Assembly: GCF_902459665.1 (NCBI RefSeq)
Contig: NZ_CABPSL010000027.1
Span: forward strand, 1 to 55,888
Reading direction: 5' to 3'
Origin: Pandoraea cepalis
Lineage (GTDB): Bacteria > Pseudomonadota > Gammaproteobacteria > Burkholderiales > Burkholderiaceae
DNA: 55,888 nt
Both the position numbers and the translations under genes were made by a program. Below the pieces are notes generated by a model. It ran no database searches, was not told the DNA's origin, and saw only the letters and a list, made by a program, of their open reading frames with translations. This document shows positions 1-10,123 of the stretch, piece after piece. How positions within the stretch are numbered: position 1 is the first letter of the stretch; each line of letters opens with the position of its first letter.

Positions 1-71
1 ATTTTCGTACTCCCGTCGACTACGAGGCCGCATTGCTTACCGCATGACTTGCTGTACGTGAAAACGAGGCA

Positions 72-647
72 GGGTCACAGAGACTCCCCGTCGTATTAAG
101 CCGCGAGGAAGTGGGTCGCCTGATCGCGGCGTCTGGCAACCTGAAGCATCAAACGGCACTGTCGCTCGCCTACGGAACTGGGCTGCGCGCCAGCGAAGTT
201 GTCGCGCTCAAGGTTTGCGACATTGACAGCCAACGCATGACGCTGCGCGTTGAACAGGGCAAAGGCCGCAAGGATCGCTACGCCATGCTTTCACCAGTAC
301 TGCTCGAACGCCTGCGAGTGTGGTGGCGTGTGGCACGCGCACAGGGCAAGATGCTCGATGGCGGCTGGCTGTTTCCGGGCCTCAACCCGATCGAATCGCT
401 CAGCACCCGCCAGCTCAACCGGGCTATCCATGCCGCCGCCGCGGAGGCGAAGATCGACAAGCGCGTCTCGATGCACACGCTTCGACATTGCTTTGCAACG
501 CACCTGCTGGAGCAGAAGGTGGATATTCGTGTGATCCAGGTGCTACTCGGGCACAAGCAATTGGACACGACGGCGCTCTATACCCAGGTCGCCACCGACC
601 TCCTGCGCGAAGTGGTCAGCCCCCTGGAGATGCTGCACCCGGAATAG
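72..647 (+). pseudogene. Tyrosine recombinase of IS91-type element, N-terminus missing
   Basis: This is the catalytic domain of a tyrosine site-specific recombinase of the kind carried next to IS91-family transposases. Seen: an RI-type arginine segment (GTGLRASEV), the box HTLRHCFATHLL and the terminal GHKQLDTTALY, so the R, H-x-x-R, H and Tyr residues are all present. The reading frame is open back to about position 48, after a TGA at 45-47, and the family-like SQRLPVVLSREEV precedes the first usable start, a GTG at 111. Only about 180-190 residues remain, whereas full enzymes are near 290, so the SAM-like N-terminal DNA-binding domain is missing or lies in decayed sequence. It is probably inactive. 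The transposase remnant follows 18 bases later in the same orientation. Confidence 0.72.
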
Positions 648-665
648 AACCACCGAGTTCCTTCC

Positions 666-1832
666 ATGGGGCGTCCGACCCTGGAGGTCGCGGATATCTT
701 CCGCGCCTTTGGTCCGGCCTGGCGTTGGTCTCAGCGCGAGCATCTGAGTCTGGGACAGCTCAAGGTCATGTCGGCCATCGAACAGTGCCGCAGCGCGGCG
801 CTGGGGGGACACGTGCTGCTACAATTCCTGCCGCAATCGCCACTGCCCGAAGTGTCAGGCCAAGGCGGCACAGCGTTGGTTGGAAGCCCGTCAGGCAGAC
901 CTGCTTCCGGTGGCGTATTACCACGTGGTCTTTACCCTGCCGGCGCCGATCAGCGCCATCGCCTACACCAACAAGGCGGTGATCTATCGCCTGTTGTTCG
1001 AGGTGGCCGCCGAAACGCTCGGCACCATCGCGGCGGATCCGAAACATTTGGGCGCGCAGATCGGGGTGACGCTGGTCCTGCACACCTGGGGGTCGGCGCT
1101 GACGCATCATCCCCACGTGCACGGGATCGTCCCCGGCGGGGGTCTGTCCCCGGACGGCGAACGCTGGGTCCGTTGCAGACCGGGGTTCTTTCTGCCGGTG
1201 CGCGTGCTCTCACGACTGTTTCGCCGGCGCTTTCTCGAAGAATTGGAGAAAGCACATCGAGCTGGGCAGCTACGCTTCTTCGGTGAGCACGAGCCGCTGG
1301 CGGCGGCGGCGCGCTTCACCAGGTGGCTGGCACCGATGCGCAAGTGCGAATGGGTGGTCTATGCCAAGCGTCCGTTTGCCGGTCCGGCGGCGGTGCTGCT
1401 TACCTGTCGCGTTATACCCACCGGGTGGCGATCTCGAACCGGCGGCTCGTGGCGCTGGATGAGCGTGGCGTGACGTTTCGCTGGAAGGATTACCGGGTCA
1501 AGGGACGAACGCGCTACAAGACGATGACGCTGAGCGCCGAGGAGTTCATGCGGCGGTTTCTGCTGCATGTACTGCCTGGCGGGTTTCACCGTATCCGCCA
1601 CTATGGCTTGATCGCCAATGCCGGGCGCCGCGAGAATCTGGCGCGCGTGCGGAAGCTCCTTGCCCAGGCGGTTCAGGGCGCCGATGTGCAACCGCTTGTT
1701 GAGTCGACGGCGCTCCCAGCGACGCCGCCAACCTTCGTTTGCCGTTGTTGTGGCGCGGCCATGAGCATCCTCGAGATATTCGTGCGTGGGCAACCGATCC
1801 GTGCACCACCCGGGCTGCGTAACGCAGCATGA
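666..1832 (+). pseudogene. IS91-family HUH transposase, two frameshifts
   Basis: This is a rolling-circle (HUH/Y1) transposase broken in two places. The N-terminus (MGRPTLEVADIFRAFG) reads in one frame up to about 800. The zinc-finger remainder YNSCRNRHCPKCQ, the HUH motif HHPHVHGIVPGG and the mid-region read in a second frame to about 1400. The tail with the catalytic-tyrosine region YLSRYTHRVAIS returns to the first frame and ends at 1832. The first lesion, near 810, also deletes roughly a dozen residues that hold the first zinc cysteines. The second, near 1402, looks like loss of one G (VLAYLSRY expected). Lesions are inferred from memory of family consensus. The element cannot make a working protein without programmed shifts, for which no signal was seen. 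Confidence 0.85.
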
Positions 1833-2428
1833 ACTTAACCTCATCTCGCCACTCAAGCCAACCGTCGTCTCTTCAGCATCCAGAGCCGATAGCGGACGGT
1901 TTTACGTTACGCTGGAATAACCGCCCTTCCGGCTCGATACATCAGCGAATCACTGCGTTCACCGGAGTCCGTGCCAGGCCGTTGAGCTCGATCCTCAGCC
2001 GATTGACCGGGCTGAGTGCCACGCTCAGCACGAGTACGAACCTTCAAATCCCCATAGCCCGGTAAGCCTGCTCAAACCGCGCCGATACATTCCGCGGTTT
2101 CCTCCCTCGGGGTTTGTCCAACGCCTGCCCACCCACCTCGTCTGGTCATCTGCCGCTTGCACGGTCAGGGCAGGCATCGAACAAACCTACACAATAGCTC
2201 CAATTGGCGAAGGGCGGTTGTCGGGCAGCGTATTTGCACAATGAAAACCACCTTGAAACGCGAGTTACAATGCACGATTTTCACTGTTTTCTGATCCTCT
2301 CATGAGAAATGCTATTGGCTTAGTCGGGTAGAGACAGCGCATCAAGCCCCAGCAGCACTTCGCAAAGCGGCACCGTTGCTCATAGTACAGCGCGCTAACG
2401 TGCTATAAATTCCGAATTCTGAATCGGC
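1833..2428 (+). other. Non-coding tail between two mobile-element remnants
   Basis: No credible gene is visible here. The first 350 bases probably belong to the 3' end of the IS91-like element. They contain alternating complementary hexamers CTCAGC (1994-1999), GCTGAG (2011-2016) and CTCAGC (2024-2029), which can pair in two mutually exclusive ways; IS91 termini typically carry hairpins, so this may be part of the terminus. The remaining stretch to about 2428 is relatively AT-rich, with no repeat or gene recognised. Confidence 0.45.
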
Positions 2429-3169
2429 CCCCACAAGCCTGAAACCGAATTGCAGGCCAATGAGTGGCTACTGCGTTACCTTGACCGTTACAACGCGCAG
2501 CGCCACCGCCATGAAGCCCATTCCCGCCTGGATGACTGGATAGCCAAGTTGCCAGCCGACGGCTTGCGTGAAATGTGTACCTGGGAGCAGTTTTGTCGCT
2601 TTGCCCGCACACCCGAGCGGCGCAAGGTGGGCGTTGATGCCCGTATCGGCATCGATGGCACCCAGTACGAAGTCGAACCCGATATGGCGGGCGACTGGGT
2701 GGTATTGCTGTGGGGACTCTTTGACGATGCCTTGCACATCGAATACAACGGCGAAAAGTTTGGCCCCTTTTACCCGATATCGGGTCCCATTCCGCTGCAT
2801 CGCTACCGAGCCTTCAAACGCGGCAAAGCCGACGAGCGGGCCGACCGCATCCGCACACTGGCCGACCAGCTCGGCCTGCCCATTGCCGCACTGTCCGGCA
2901 ACGACCTGTGCGTGTCAAAACCTGCGTCCATGCCTGTGCCAATTGCACGCCAGCCATTTGATGCCGAATCGCATGAGTACCACTATCCCACCACCATCGC
3001 CGCCAAGCTGGCGATTGCCGATGATTTGGCCAGGCCGTTGACCAAGCTATTGCCTGAGGAACGCGGCTTCATTGACCAGGTTCTGGCAGAGACACTGAAT
3101 CGGCGAATTGTCATGGGACGGGTGCGGGAGTACTTCCGGCAACAAAAAGGAGCACAGCATGCGAGTTGA
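2429..3169 (+). pseudogene. DDE transposase, C-terminal fragment only
   Basis: This open frame is the C-terminal part of a Mu/TniA/IS481-like DDE integrase. Seen: the family-like stretch ANEWLLRYLDRYNAQRHRHE, then a beta-rich Mu-transposase-C type domain and a basic tail. The DDE catalytic core that should precede it is absent. There is no ATG near the front (only a TTG at 2450), and the frame runs into unrelated sequence upstream of about 2429. It overlaps the downstream ATPase by 11 bases, the typical coupling of a transposase A/B pair. It is a deletion remnant, although its partner and the element's right-end repeats remain intact. Confidence 0.75.
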
Positions 3170-4130
3170 AGTGATGCAGCATTTCGGGTTGACCCTTGCG
3201 TTCAACCAGGCCGGTTACTACGAGACCGAACACCACAAAGAATTGATGAAGGACATCCGCGGTGCCATTGGTGAGGGGCGGCTGATTGCAGTGTGTGGCG
3301 TGGTTGGCAGTGGCAAGACGGTTTTGCTGCGACGCCTGCAGCAGGCGCTGGATGAGGAAAAGAAGGTCACCGTTTCGAAGTCGCTGGCCATCGAAAAACA
3401 AAGCATCAAGCTGGCCACGCTGATTTCGGCCCTGTTCTATGACCTATCGGCCGACAAGCAGGTGCAGATTCCAAAACAAGGGGAACGCCGGGAGCGCCAG
3501 TTGCAGGAACTGGTGAAGAAGGGCAAACGGCCCATTGTCTTGTTCGTCGATGAGGCACATGACCTCAACGGCCATACCTTGACCGGGCTCAAACGTCTGA
3601 TGGAACTGGTGGAGGATGGCGGTGGCCTCCTGTCGGTGGTGCTGGCGGGTCACCCCAAGCTGCGCAACGACTTGCGTCGGCCGACGATGGAGGAAATTGG
3701 CTACCGTACCGACGTATTCTCATTGGACGGAATCGCCGGCGCGCAGCGCGAATACATCAAATGGTTGTTGGCCACCTGCTCTGGGGGCCAAATCGAGACC
3801 AACGCCATCTTGACCGAGGATGCTATCGACGTGCTGGCCAGCAAGCTGCGCACGCCGCTGCAAGTTGAATTGCATCTCAGCCTAGCTCTGGAGGCCGCGT
3901 ACCAGGCAGGAGAGCAACCCGTGACCGCAAGCGTGGTTGAATCCGTGCTTTCCCGCCAGATTGACGACTTGGAGCCAACGTTGACCCGGCATGGTTATCG
4001 CACCAAGGATCTGGTCGAACTCTTCGATGCCAAGGCGACGGAGATAAAGGCCATGTTCAACAACACATTGGAGCCGACACGCTCCACCGAGCTGCGGGAG
4101 AAAATGTTGCGGGCCGGGCTACCAATCTGA
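3159..4130 (+). CDS. Transposition ATPase (ExeA/TniB-like AAA)
   Basis: This 323-residue AAA ATPase is of the kind paired with DDE transposases (TniB/MuB/ExeA-like), where it selects or activates target DNA. Seen: Walker A (GVVGSGKT), Walker B (IVLFVDEAHDL), a sensor-like GYRTDVFSLDG segment and a helical C-terminus. The ATG at 3159 is chosen because AGGAG lies seven bases upstream and the start overlaps the transposase stop by 11 bases, implying translational coupling. The gene appears intact although its transposase partner has lost its catalytic core, so it is either an orphan or could act in trans with a related element. Confidence 0.85.
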   Translation: MRVEVMQHFGLTLAFNQAGYYETEHHKELMKDIRGAIGEGRLIAVCGVVGSGKTVLLRRLQQALDEEKKVTVSKSLAIEKQSIKLATLISALFYDLSADKQVQIPKQGERRERQLQELVKKGKRPIVLFVDEAHDLNGHTLTGLKRLMELVEDGGGLLSVVLAGHPKLRNDLRRPTMEEIGYRTDVFSLDGIAGAQREYIKWLLATCSGGQIETNAILTEDAIDVLASKLRTPLQVELHLSLALEAAYQAGEQPVTASVVESVLSRQIDDLEPTLTRHGYRTKDLVELFDAKATEIKAMFNNTLEPTRSTELREKMLRAGLPI

Positions 4131-4140
4131 GTACATTTTG

Positions 4141-4280
4141 ATTTGCAATTAATGTGAGTCGGTGGCGATGCAATGCAAGTCGGCCGCTACGATTGCAAGT
4201 TCATTTGCAATTAATGTGATTCTGACCATCCGGTCATTTGCAAATAATGTGAGTCGGAAAAGCCGCTGATTGCAAGTCGG
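4141..4280 (+). repeat. Transposon right-end array of direct repeats
   Basis: Three 22-bp direct repeats sit at 4141-4162, 4203-4224 and 4236-4257; their core is TTTGCAATTAATGTGA, with small variations. Shorter related sites carrying TGCAAG lie at 4174-4183, 4193-4200 and 4271-4280; the first and last are TGCAAGTCGG. Multiple transposase-binding sites at an end are typical of TniA/Tn7/Mu-like elements. The array starts ten bases after the ATPase stop and ends where the permease reading frame begins, so the element boundary is close to 4280. Confidence 0.7.
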
Positions 4281-4283
4281 TCG

Positions 4284-4703
4284 GTTTTCAAACGCGAGTC
4301 ACTACACGTACCGGTCGCGGCGCTCATGCTCTCGACCATCGGCATCGGGTTGGCGGTCGCGCTCAACGTGTTCGTGCCGCAGGCGTCGTTCACGTTGATG
4401 ATGTCCGTGTCGATGTTCGGTGCGATGTTCACGTGGCTGATGATCTTCGTCACGCACCTGTACTTCCGCCGTGCACACGAGGCAGCGTCGCTGAGCTTTC
4501 GCATGTGGGGTTATCCGTATGCGAGTCTGGCGGGCGCGCTGCTCATGCTGGCGACACTCGTGACCACCTATTTGACCGACGAATTCCGCCTGACGCTGGT
4601 CTATGGCGTGCCGTTTGTCGTGGCGCTGTCAGTGATCTATGCGGTGTGGTATCGCCGGGATACCCCCGCTGCTGCCGTGCAGACGCAGGGGCCGAAACAG
4701 TGA
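4284..4703 (+). pseudogene. Amino acid permease, C-terminal remnant cut by transposon
   Basis: This is the last roughly 140 residues of an APC-superfamily amino acid permease. It reads in frame from the transposon boundary (FKRESLHVPVAALML) through about four hydrophobic helices to TAG-free sequence ending at a TGA at 4701-4703. The first two thirds of the protein, including the substrate-binding helices, are not in the window. The first ATG, at 4326, lies inside a membrane helix and is not a genuine start. It is convergent with hutG and differs from the intact permease at 7016-8395, so the locus once had a second transporter. Confidence 0.82.
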
Positions 4704-4801
4704 AGTGGCATGGCGCGCTTTTGCCGTTCGGTGGGCACGCCTTCGACTGATCGCTTTGCCGGGACACGATCCGCGCCCCGGGAACGACCGTGGCGTTGCC
4801 G

Positions 4802-5764
4802 TCAGAGCAGACGATAAGCGAGGCGGGCGGCGACGCGAGCCCCTGCGCCTTGTGGGTCAAAGCGCGGGTTGTATTCGGCCAGGTCGGCCACGCGCAGTTT
4901 GCCTGAGCGGTGCACATGCGTGACGATGGCTTCGACGACGGACATTGGCACGCCATAGGCGGCGGGGGCGGAAACCCCTGGCATGACCGGCGCGGGAAGC
5001 ACGTCGAGATCGATCGTCAGATATACGTGCGAGACGCCTGCGATCAGTGCATCGATCTGTTCGAGACGGGCGTCGAGATGCCGGTCTTGCATCTCGGTGT
5101 CCTCCACGTATGTCACGTTCAGCGCACGGGCACGGTCGAACAGCGATGCAGTATTGCTCAACCGGCTGACACCCAGACACGCGTAGTCGAACGGAAGTCC
5201 GGCCGCTTCGCAGGCCTGCGCGATCTGATCGAACGGCGTACCCGACGTGCCTGGACGCGCCGTGCGCAGATCGAAGTGGGCGTCGAGATTCAGGATCAAC
5301 ACGCGTGAGCGGTCGCCAGTCGCGTCGAGATGCGCGCGCAGTCCTTGCCACGTGCCCCAAGCGATCTCGTGACCGCCGCCCAGCACCACCGGTTGCGCCC
5401 CGGCATCGAGCTGATGGCGTACCGCGTCGGCCAGTGCTGCTTGTGCCGCTTCGAGGTCATCGCCGTCACAAGCGATATCACCGGCGTCGAACAGGCACGC
5501 GATGTCGTGGGCGGGCAGGTTCGCCAGCGCCCGACGGATCGCTGGCGGACCCTCACCGGCGCCCACGCGTCCTTGATTGCGGTTGACGCCCGCATCGCAG
5601 GCGAAGCCGATCAGCACGGGCGCGCCGCCCGCCGCCGCGTCAGTGCGCGAATCGATCTCGCGCACGACGTTGAACAGCCGGCGCGTGTCGCCACGCTCGC
5701 CGGAATCCGTGCGTCCGCGCCAGACCGGGGGATCGCCGGGCACCGATTGCAAACGACTCGCCAT
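4802..5764 (-). CDS. hutG: Formimidoylglutamase (last step of histidine degradation)
   Basis: This arginase/ureohydrolase-family enzyme hydrolyses N-formimidoyl-L-glutamate to glutamate and formamide, in the five-enzyme-family Hut route. Seen: the dimanganese ligands GGGHE (H132), D161-A-H163-F-D165 and D252-L-D254. Length is 320 residues, as usual. The frame stays open far upstream, across hutI, but the ATG at 5764 has AGGAGA in the right place and starts with recognisable family sequence (MASRLQSVP), so longer starts are rejected. It is the last gene of the minus-strand hut operon, 26 bases after hutI, and faces the permease remnant. Confidence 0.92.
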   Translation of the reverse strand: MASRLQSVPGDPPVWRGRTDSGERGDTRRLFNVVREIDSRTDAAAGGAPVLIGFACDAGVNRNQGRVGAGEGPPAIRRALANLPAHDIACLFDAGDIACDGDDLEAAQAALADAVRHQLDAGAQPVVLGGGHEIAWGTWQGLRAHLDATGDRSRVLILNLDAHFDLRTARPGTSGTPFDQIAQACEAAGLPFDYACLGVSRLSNTASLFDRARALNVTYVEDTEMQDRHLDARLEQIDALIAGVSHVYLTIDLDVLPAPVMPGVSAPAAYGVPMSVVEAIVTHVHRSGKLRVADLAEYNPRFDPQGAGARVAARLAYRLL

Positions 5765-5790
5765 GAAAGTCTCCTGTGCGCCGTGCGACA

Positions 5791-7008
5791 TCAAACCGAG
5801 GTCAGGTCGCGCCACTCGCCGTGGCGTACCGTCCGAGACGGCAACTCGCCGCCCAGCCAGTAGGCGAGTTCCGCGGGTCGATCGATTTCCCACGCCACGA
5901 AGTCCGCCGTCTTCCCGGCTTCGAGCGTGCCGTGCGTGCCGAGCATGCCCAAGGCTTTGGCCGCATTGCGCGTGACGCCCGCCAGCGCTTCTTCCGGCGT
6001 CAAACCGAACAGCGTGCAGGCCATGTTGAGCATCAAGCGTAGCGAGAGCGCGGGCGACGTGCCCGGGTTCAAATCCGACGCCACCGCGATATCGACACCG
6101 TGACGGCGAAGCAGATCCACCGGTGGGCGACGCGTCTCCTGCAACATGTGGAACGCGCCCGGCAGCAGAACGGCAACCGTGCCCGCACGTCCCATTGCGG
6201 CGGCGTCGTCGGCGCTCATATACTCCAGATGATCTGCCGACAATGCCCCCATCTCGGCGGCAAGACTTGCGCCGCCGAGCGGGGAGAGCTGCTCGGCGTG
6301 CAGCTTCACCGGCAGCTTCAGCTTCTGTGCGCGCAGCAGCACCCGCATCACCTGCGACGGTGAGAAGGCGATGGTCTCGCAGAACGCATCGACCGCATCG
6401 ACCAGATGCTCCTCCGCGAGCTTGGGCAGGATGTCGTTGCACACGTAATTCACATACTCGTCCGCCTTGCCCGCGAATTCCGAAGGCACCGTGTGCGCAG
6501 CCAGGCACGTGGTCTTCACCGTGACCGGCAACGCCTCGCCGAGCCGACGCGCCACGCGCAGCATCTTGCGCTCGCTGTTCAGATCGAGGCCATAACCCGA
6601 CTTGATCTCGACCGTGGTGACGCCCTCGCGCATCAAGGCAAGCAACCGTTTGCGCGCCGATTCGAAGAGCGCATCCTCGGTGGCGTCGCGGGTGTGCCGC
6701 ACCGTGTGCTTGATGCCGCCGCCGGCGGCGGAGATGTCCGCGTAGCTGACCCCCTGCAACCGTTGCTCGAATTCGAGGCTGCGGTTGCCACCAAACACCA
6801 GATGCGTATGGCAATCGATCAGGCCCGGCGTGACCCACGCCCCTTGCAGATCGACGCACGCGTCGGTGCCCGAGGCCGAGCGCTCGCTGCGCGCGCCGAC
6901 CCACTCGATATGCTTGCCGCATGTGACGATCGCGGCATCTTCGATGGCGTGGTAACGGCCATCGCGCATCGTCGCGACGTGACAGTGTTTCCAGTAGGTC
7001 CGTTTCAT
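5791..7008 (-). CDS. hutI: Imidazolonepropionase
   Basis: This 405-residue amidohydrolase opens the ring of 4-imidazolone-5-propionate to give N-formimidoylglutamate, the third step of histidine catabolism. Seen: the metal motif [10 protein letters not shown] (H67, H69), further ligand segments LAAHTVP and LHAEQLS, and the conserved [11 protein letters not shown] carrying the metal aspartate. Length and the full set of motifs match the family, so it is probably active in the cytoplasm. It sits seven bases after the permease stop and 26 before hutG, so it is cotranscribed. Confidence 0.95.
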   Translation of the reverse strand: MKRTYWKHCHVATMRDGRYHAIEDAAIVTCGKHIEWVGARSERSASGTDACVDLQGAWVTPGLIDCHTHLVFGGNRSLEFEQRLQGVSYADISAAGGGIKHTVRHTRDATEDALFESARKRLLALMREGVTTVEIKSGYGLDLNSERKMLRVARRLGEALPVTVKTTCLAAHTVPSEFAGKADEYVNYVCNDILPKLAEEHLVDAVDAFCETIAFSPSQVMRVLLRAQKLKLPVKLHAEQLSPLGGASLAAEMGALSADHLEYMSADDAAAMGRAGTVAVLLPGAFHMLQETRRPPVDLLRRHGVDIAVASDLNPGTSPALSLRLMLNMACTLFGLTPEEALAGVTRNAAKALGMLGTHGTLEAGKTADFVAWEIDRPAELAYWLGGELPSRTVRHGEWRDLTSV

Positions 7009-7015
7009 GAGAGGC

Positions 7016-8395
7016 TCATTCCAGGGTCATTGGGCCGCGCACCTGCGCTTCCTTGGGTTTCACGCCGAACTGATAGGCCACCGACATCAGTACGATCCAG
7101 CCGGCGCCGACATACAACGCGACACGGGTGTCCTCCATGTAGCCGAGCACCCCGATCACGAACAGCATGAACGCGATGGCCAGCGCCGGGCCGACCGGCC
7201 ACAGCGGCACCTTGAACTTGAGCGCGGCGACTTCCGCCGCCGACAGACGACGGCGCATCGCCACCTGAGAGAGCAGAATCATCAGCCACACCCACACGGT
7301 GGCAAACGTCGCAATCGACGCGATGATCAGGAACACGCCTTCCGGGATCAGGTAGTTGAGCACCACGCCGCCGAGCAGCGCGGCCGTCATCACCAGCACC
7401 GTGACCCACGGCACCCCATGACGCGACGTCGTCGAGAACGCGGCCGGCGCCTGACCGTGTTCCGCCATGCCGAACATCATGCGGCCCGCGCCGAAAATAT
7501 TGCTGTTGATGGCAGAGATGGCGGCGGAAATCACGATCACATTGAGGACGGCGGCGGCGGACTTGATGCCCAGCCCCGAAAAGATCTGCACGAACGGACT
7601 GCCCTGGCTGCCAATGCCGGTCCACGGGAAGATCACCATGAGCACACACATCGTCAACACGTAGAACAGCAGAATGCGCATCGGCACGGCGTTGATGGCG
7701 CGCGGGATCACGGTTTCCGGATTCTTGGCCTCCCCGCCGGTAATGCCGATGATCTCGATGCCGCCGTAGGCGAACATCACCACGGCCAGCGACGCCACGA
7801 GTCCGCCCCAGCCATTGGGCAGGAAACCGCCGTGCGACCAGAGATTGCTTACCGCAGGGGCATGCTCGCTATGGAGTTGCACACCCGCAAACAGAATCAC
7901 ACCGCCGCCCACGATCATCGCGACGATGGCGAGAATCTTCACCAGCGCCAGCCAGAATTCCATCTCCCCGTACACCTTCACGTTGCACAGGTTGAGCCCG
8001 CAGATCAGCATCACGATGCCAAGCACCCAGATCCATTGCGGCACGTCCGGGAACCAGAATCCCATATAGATGCCGAACGCCGTCACGTCCGCCAGACAGA
8101 CGATGACCATCTCCAGAATGTAGGTCCAGCCCGTGAGAAACCCGGCCAAGGGGCCAAGGTTGTCGCTCGCATAGCGGCCGAACGAGCCGGAGACGGGCTG
8201 GCGCACGACCATCTCGCCCAGCGCGCGCATCACCATATACACGGCGGCGCCGCCCAGAATATAGGCCAGGATGACGGCCGGACCGGCCAGTTGGATGGCG
8301 GATGCCGAGCCGTAGAACAGGCCCGTGCCGATGGCGGAGCCGAGCGCCAGAAAGCGGATGTGCCGCGCGCTCAGATTGCGTTGCAGGTTTTTCAA
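7016..8395 (-). CDS. hutT: Histidine/amino acid permease of the hut operon
   Basis: This twelve-helix APC-superfamily transporter of the GabP/ProY/HutT type has 459 residues. Seen: the N-terminal [14 protein letters not shown] motif of the family and regularly spaced hydrophobic segments to the end. The TTG at 8395 is the likely start: AGGAGA precedes it by five bases and the sequence [15 protein letters not shown] is where relatives begin; the longer extension to 8443 lacks a ribosome site. Its place between hutH and hutI makes histidine, and perhaps urocanate, the expected substrate. The assignment to histidine rests on context, not on a specific residue. Confidence 0.85.
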   Translation of the reverse strand: MKNLQRNLSARHIRFLALGSAIGTGLFYGSASAIQLAGPAVILAYILGGAAVYMVMRALGEMVVRQPVSGSFGRYASDNLGPLAGFLTGWTYILEMVIVCLADVTAFGIYMGFWFPDVPQWIWVLGIVMLICGLNLCNVKVYGEMEFWLALVKILAIVAMIVGGGVILFAGVQLHSEHAPAVSNLWSHGGFLPNGWGGLVASLAVVMFAYGGIEIIGITGGEAKNPETVIPRAINAVPMRILLFYVLTMCVLMVIFPWTGIGSQGSPFVQIFSGLGIKSAAAVLNVIVISAAISAINSNIFGAGRMMFGMAEHGQAPAAFSTTSRHGVPWVTVLVMTAALLGGVVLNYLIPEGVFLIIASIATFATVWVWLMILLSQVAMRRRLSAAEVAALKFKVPLWPVGPALAIAFMLFVIGVLGYMEDTRVALYVGAGWIVLMSVAYQFGVKPKEAQVRGPMTLE

Positions 8396-8422
8396 GCTGT
8401 CTCCTGAATGCGTGATGAGCCA

Positions 8423-8478
8423 GCCCGCGATCGCGGGCGGCAAGGGAATGCGGCGGGGGGACGGGCAACCCTGTCCCC
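8423..8478 (-). other. Two hairpins between hutH and hutT
   Basis: The 144-base gap between hutH and hutT contains a perfect 16-bp palindrome, GCCCGCGATCGCGGGC (8423-8438). Beside it is a second hairpin of GGGGACGGG (8457-8465) with CCCTGTCCCC (8469-8478), one base bulged. Neither is followed by a T-run, so rather than terminators they look like mRNA processing or stability elements inside the operon. Confidence 0.45.
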
Positions 8479-8539
8479 AACCACCGGTGGCGCGAATCGC
8501 AGTTCGCTTCGCCCCGGCGGGGGAAGAGGCCTGTGCGAT

Positions 8540-10081
8540 TTAGATGACTGGCGCGCTAGGCAACGTGCCTGACGGCACCAGCGCACTGAGCTGGCGCTGG
8601 GCGATCAACGCGCTTGCGCCCTCGATGTCGGGCGCAAAATAGCGGTCCTTATCGTAGAACGGAACCGACTGGCGCAGGAGCGCGCGGGCGCGCTCAAGTG
8701 CCGGGGTCGACTTGACCCCCTCGCGGAAGTCCAGCCCCTGGCAGGCGCCAAGCCATTCGATCGCGATAATCCCCTTGACGTTATCGGCCATCTCCCAAAG
8801 CCGCTTGCCGGCGTTGGGGGCCATCGACACATGATCTTCCTGGTTGGCCGAGGTCGGCAGACTGTCGACACTGGCCGGATGCGCCAACGCCTTGTTCTCG
8901 GACGCGAGTGCGGCGGCCGTCACCTGCGCGATCATGAAACCGGAGTTCACGCCGCCGTTGGCCACGAGAAACGCGGGCAATTGCGACATGTGCTTGTCCA
9001 TCATCAGGGAGATGCGACGCTCGCTCAGCGCGCCGATTTCGGCCAGCGCCAGCGCGAGGTTGTCCGCCGCCATGGCGACCGGCTCGGCGTGGAAGTTGCC
9101 GCCGGAGATCACGTCGCCCTGTTCCCAGAACACGAGCGGGTTGTCCGACACCGCATTCGCTTCGACGGCGAGCACCTCGGCCGCCTGACGGATCTGCGTG
9201 AGACACGCGCCCATGACTTGCGGCTGGCACCGCAGCGAGTAGGGGTCTTGCACCTTTTCGCAGTGCGCGTGGGACTCACCCACCTCGCTCGTCTCGCCCA
9301 GCAGATGGCGGTACAGCGCTGCCGCATCGATCTGGCCACGCTGGCCGCGCGCGGCGTGAATGCGGGCGTCGAACGGGGCGCGCGAGCCGAGCATGGCTTC
9401 GACCGTCAGGGCGCCGCAAACACTGGCGGCCGCGTACATGTCCTCCGCCTCGAAAAGACCCCGCAGCGCATAGGCCGTCGAGACTTGCGTGCCGTTGAGC
9501 AGCGCCAGGCCTTCCTTGGCAGCGAGCGTGAGCGGTTCGAGTCCGGCCACGGCGAGGGCTTCGCGGGCGCTGATCCACTGACCGCGATAGCGTGCCTGAC
9601 CTTCGCCCAGCAACAGCAGCGACATGTGGGCGAGCGGGGCGAGATCGCCGGAGGCGCCGACCGAGCCCTTGAGCGGGATGCACGGGTAGACCTCGGCGTT
9701 CACCAGCGTGATGAGCGCATCGATGACCTTGCGACGAATCCCCGAATAGCCGCGCGCCAGACTGTTGATCTTGAGCACCATGATGAGACGCACGAGCGCG
9801 TCATCAAGCGGTGCGCCCACGCCGGCGGCATGCGAGAGCACGAGTGAGCGTTGCAGGTTCTCGAGATCGTCTTTGGCGATGCGCGTCGTGGCGAGCAACC
9901 CGAAGCCGGTGTTGATGCCATAAGCCGTGCGGCCTTCGGCGACGATGTTTTCCACGCAGGCCACGCTCTGGTCGATGGCCGCGTAGGCGGTCTCGTCGAG
10001 CGTGAGAGTGGTCGGGTGTTGAAAGACGTCGCGCAGTTGCGCGAGCGTGAGCGCGCCGGGCGTCACAAACAGGTGTGCCAT
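8540..10081 (-). CDS. hutH: Histidine ammonia-lyase
   Basis: This enzyme deaminates L-histidine to trans-urocanate, the entry step of the pathway. Seen: the A143-S144-G145 triad inside [14 protein letters not shown], which cyclises to the MIO electrophile, plus the early AYGINTGFG loop with its catalytic tyrosine and the GGNFHAEP segment. At 513 residues it is the standard length. It follows hutU by 42 bases on the minus strand and is part of the same transcription unit. Confidence 0.97.
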   Translation of the reverse strand: MAHLFVTPGALTLAQLRDVFQHPTTLTLDETAYAAIDQSVACVENIVAEGRTAYGINTGFGLLATTRIAKDDLENLQRSLVLSHAAGVGAPLDDALVRLIMVLKINSLARGYSGIRRKVIDALITLVNAEVYPCIPLKGSVGASGDLAPLAHMSLLLLGEGQARYRGQWISAREALAVAGLEPLTLAAKEGLALLNGTQVSTAYALRGLFEAEDMYAAASVCGALTVEAMLGSRAPFDARIHAARGQRGQIDAAALYRHLLGETSEVGESHAHCEKVQDPYSLRCQPQVMGACLTQIRQAAEVLAVEANAVSDNPLVFWEQGDVISGGNFHAEPVAMAADNLALALAEIGALSERRISLMMDKHMSQLPAFLVANGGVNSGFMIAQVTAAALASENKALAHPASVDSLPTSANQEDHVSMAPNAGKRLWEMADNVKGIIAIEWLGACQGLDFREGVKSTPALERARALLRQSVPFYDKDRYFAPDIEGASALIAQRQLSALVPSGTLPSAPVI

Positions 10082-10123
10082 GGACGGATTTCCTTGATTC
10101 GACAGTTTTTTGGAGTATCTCGC

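Noticed and set aside
5765-6922. N-terminal extension of hutG across hutI
   Set aside because: The upstream part is antisense-free overlap with hutI in another frame; family start and AGGAGA lie at 5764.
7007-8407. 466-codon frame antisense to hutT
   Set aside because: Extreme His/Arg/Glu composition typical of the antisense of a membrane protein; no motif.
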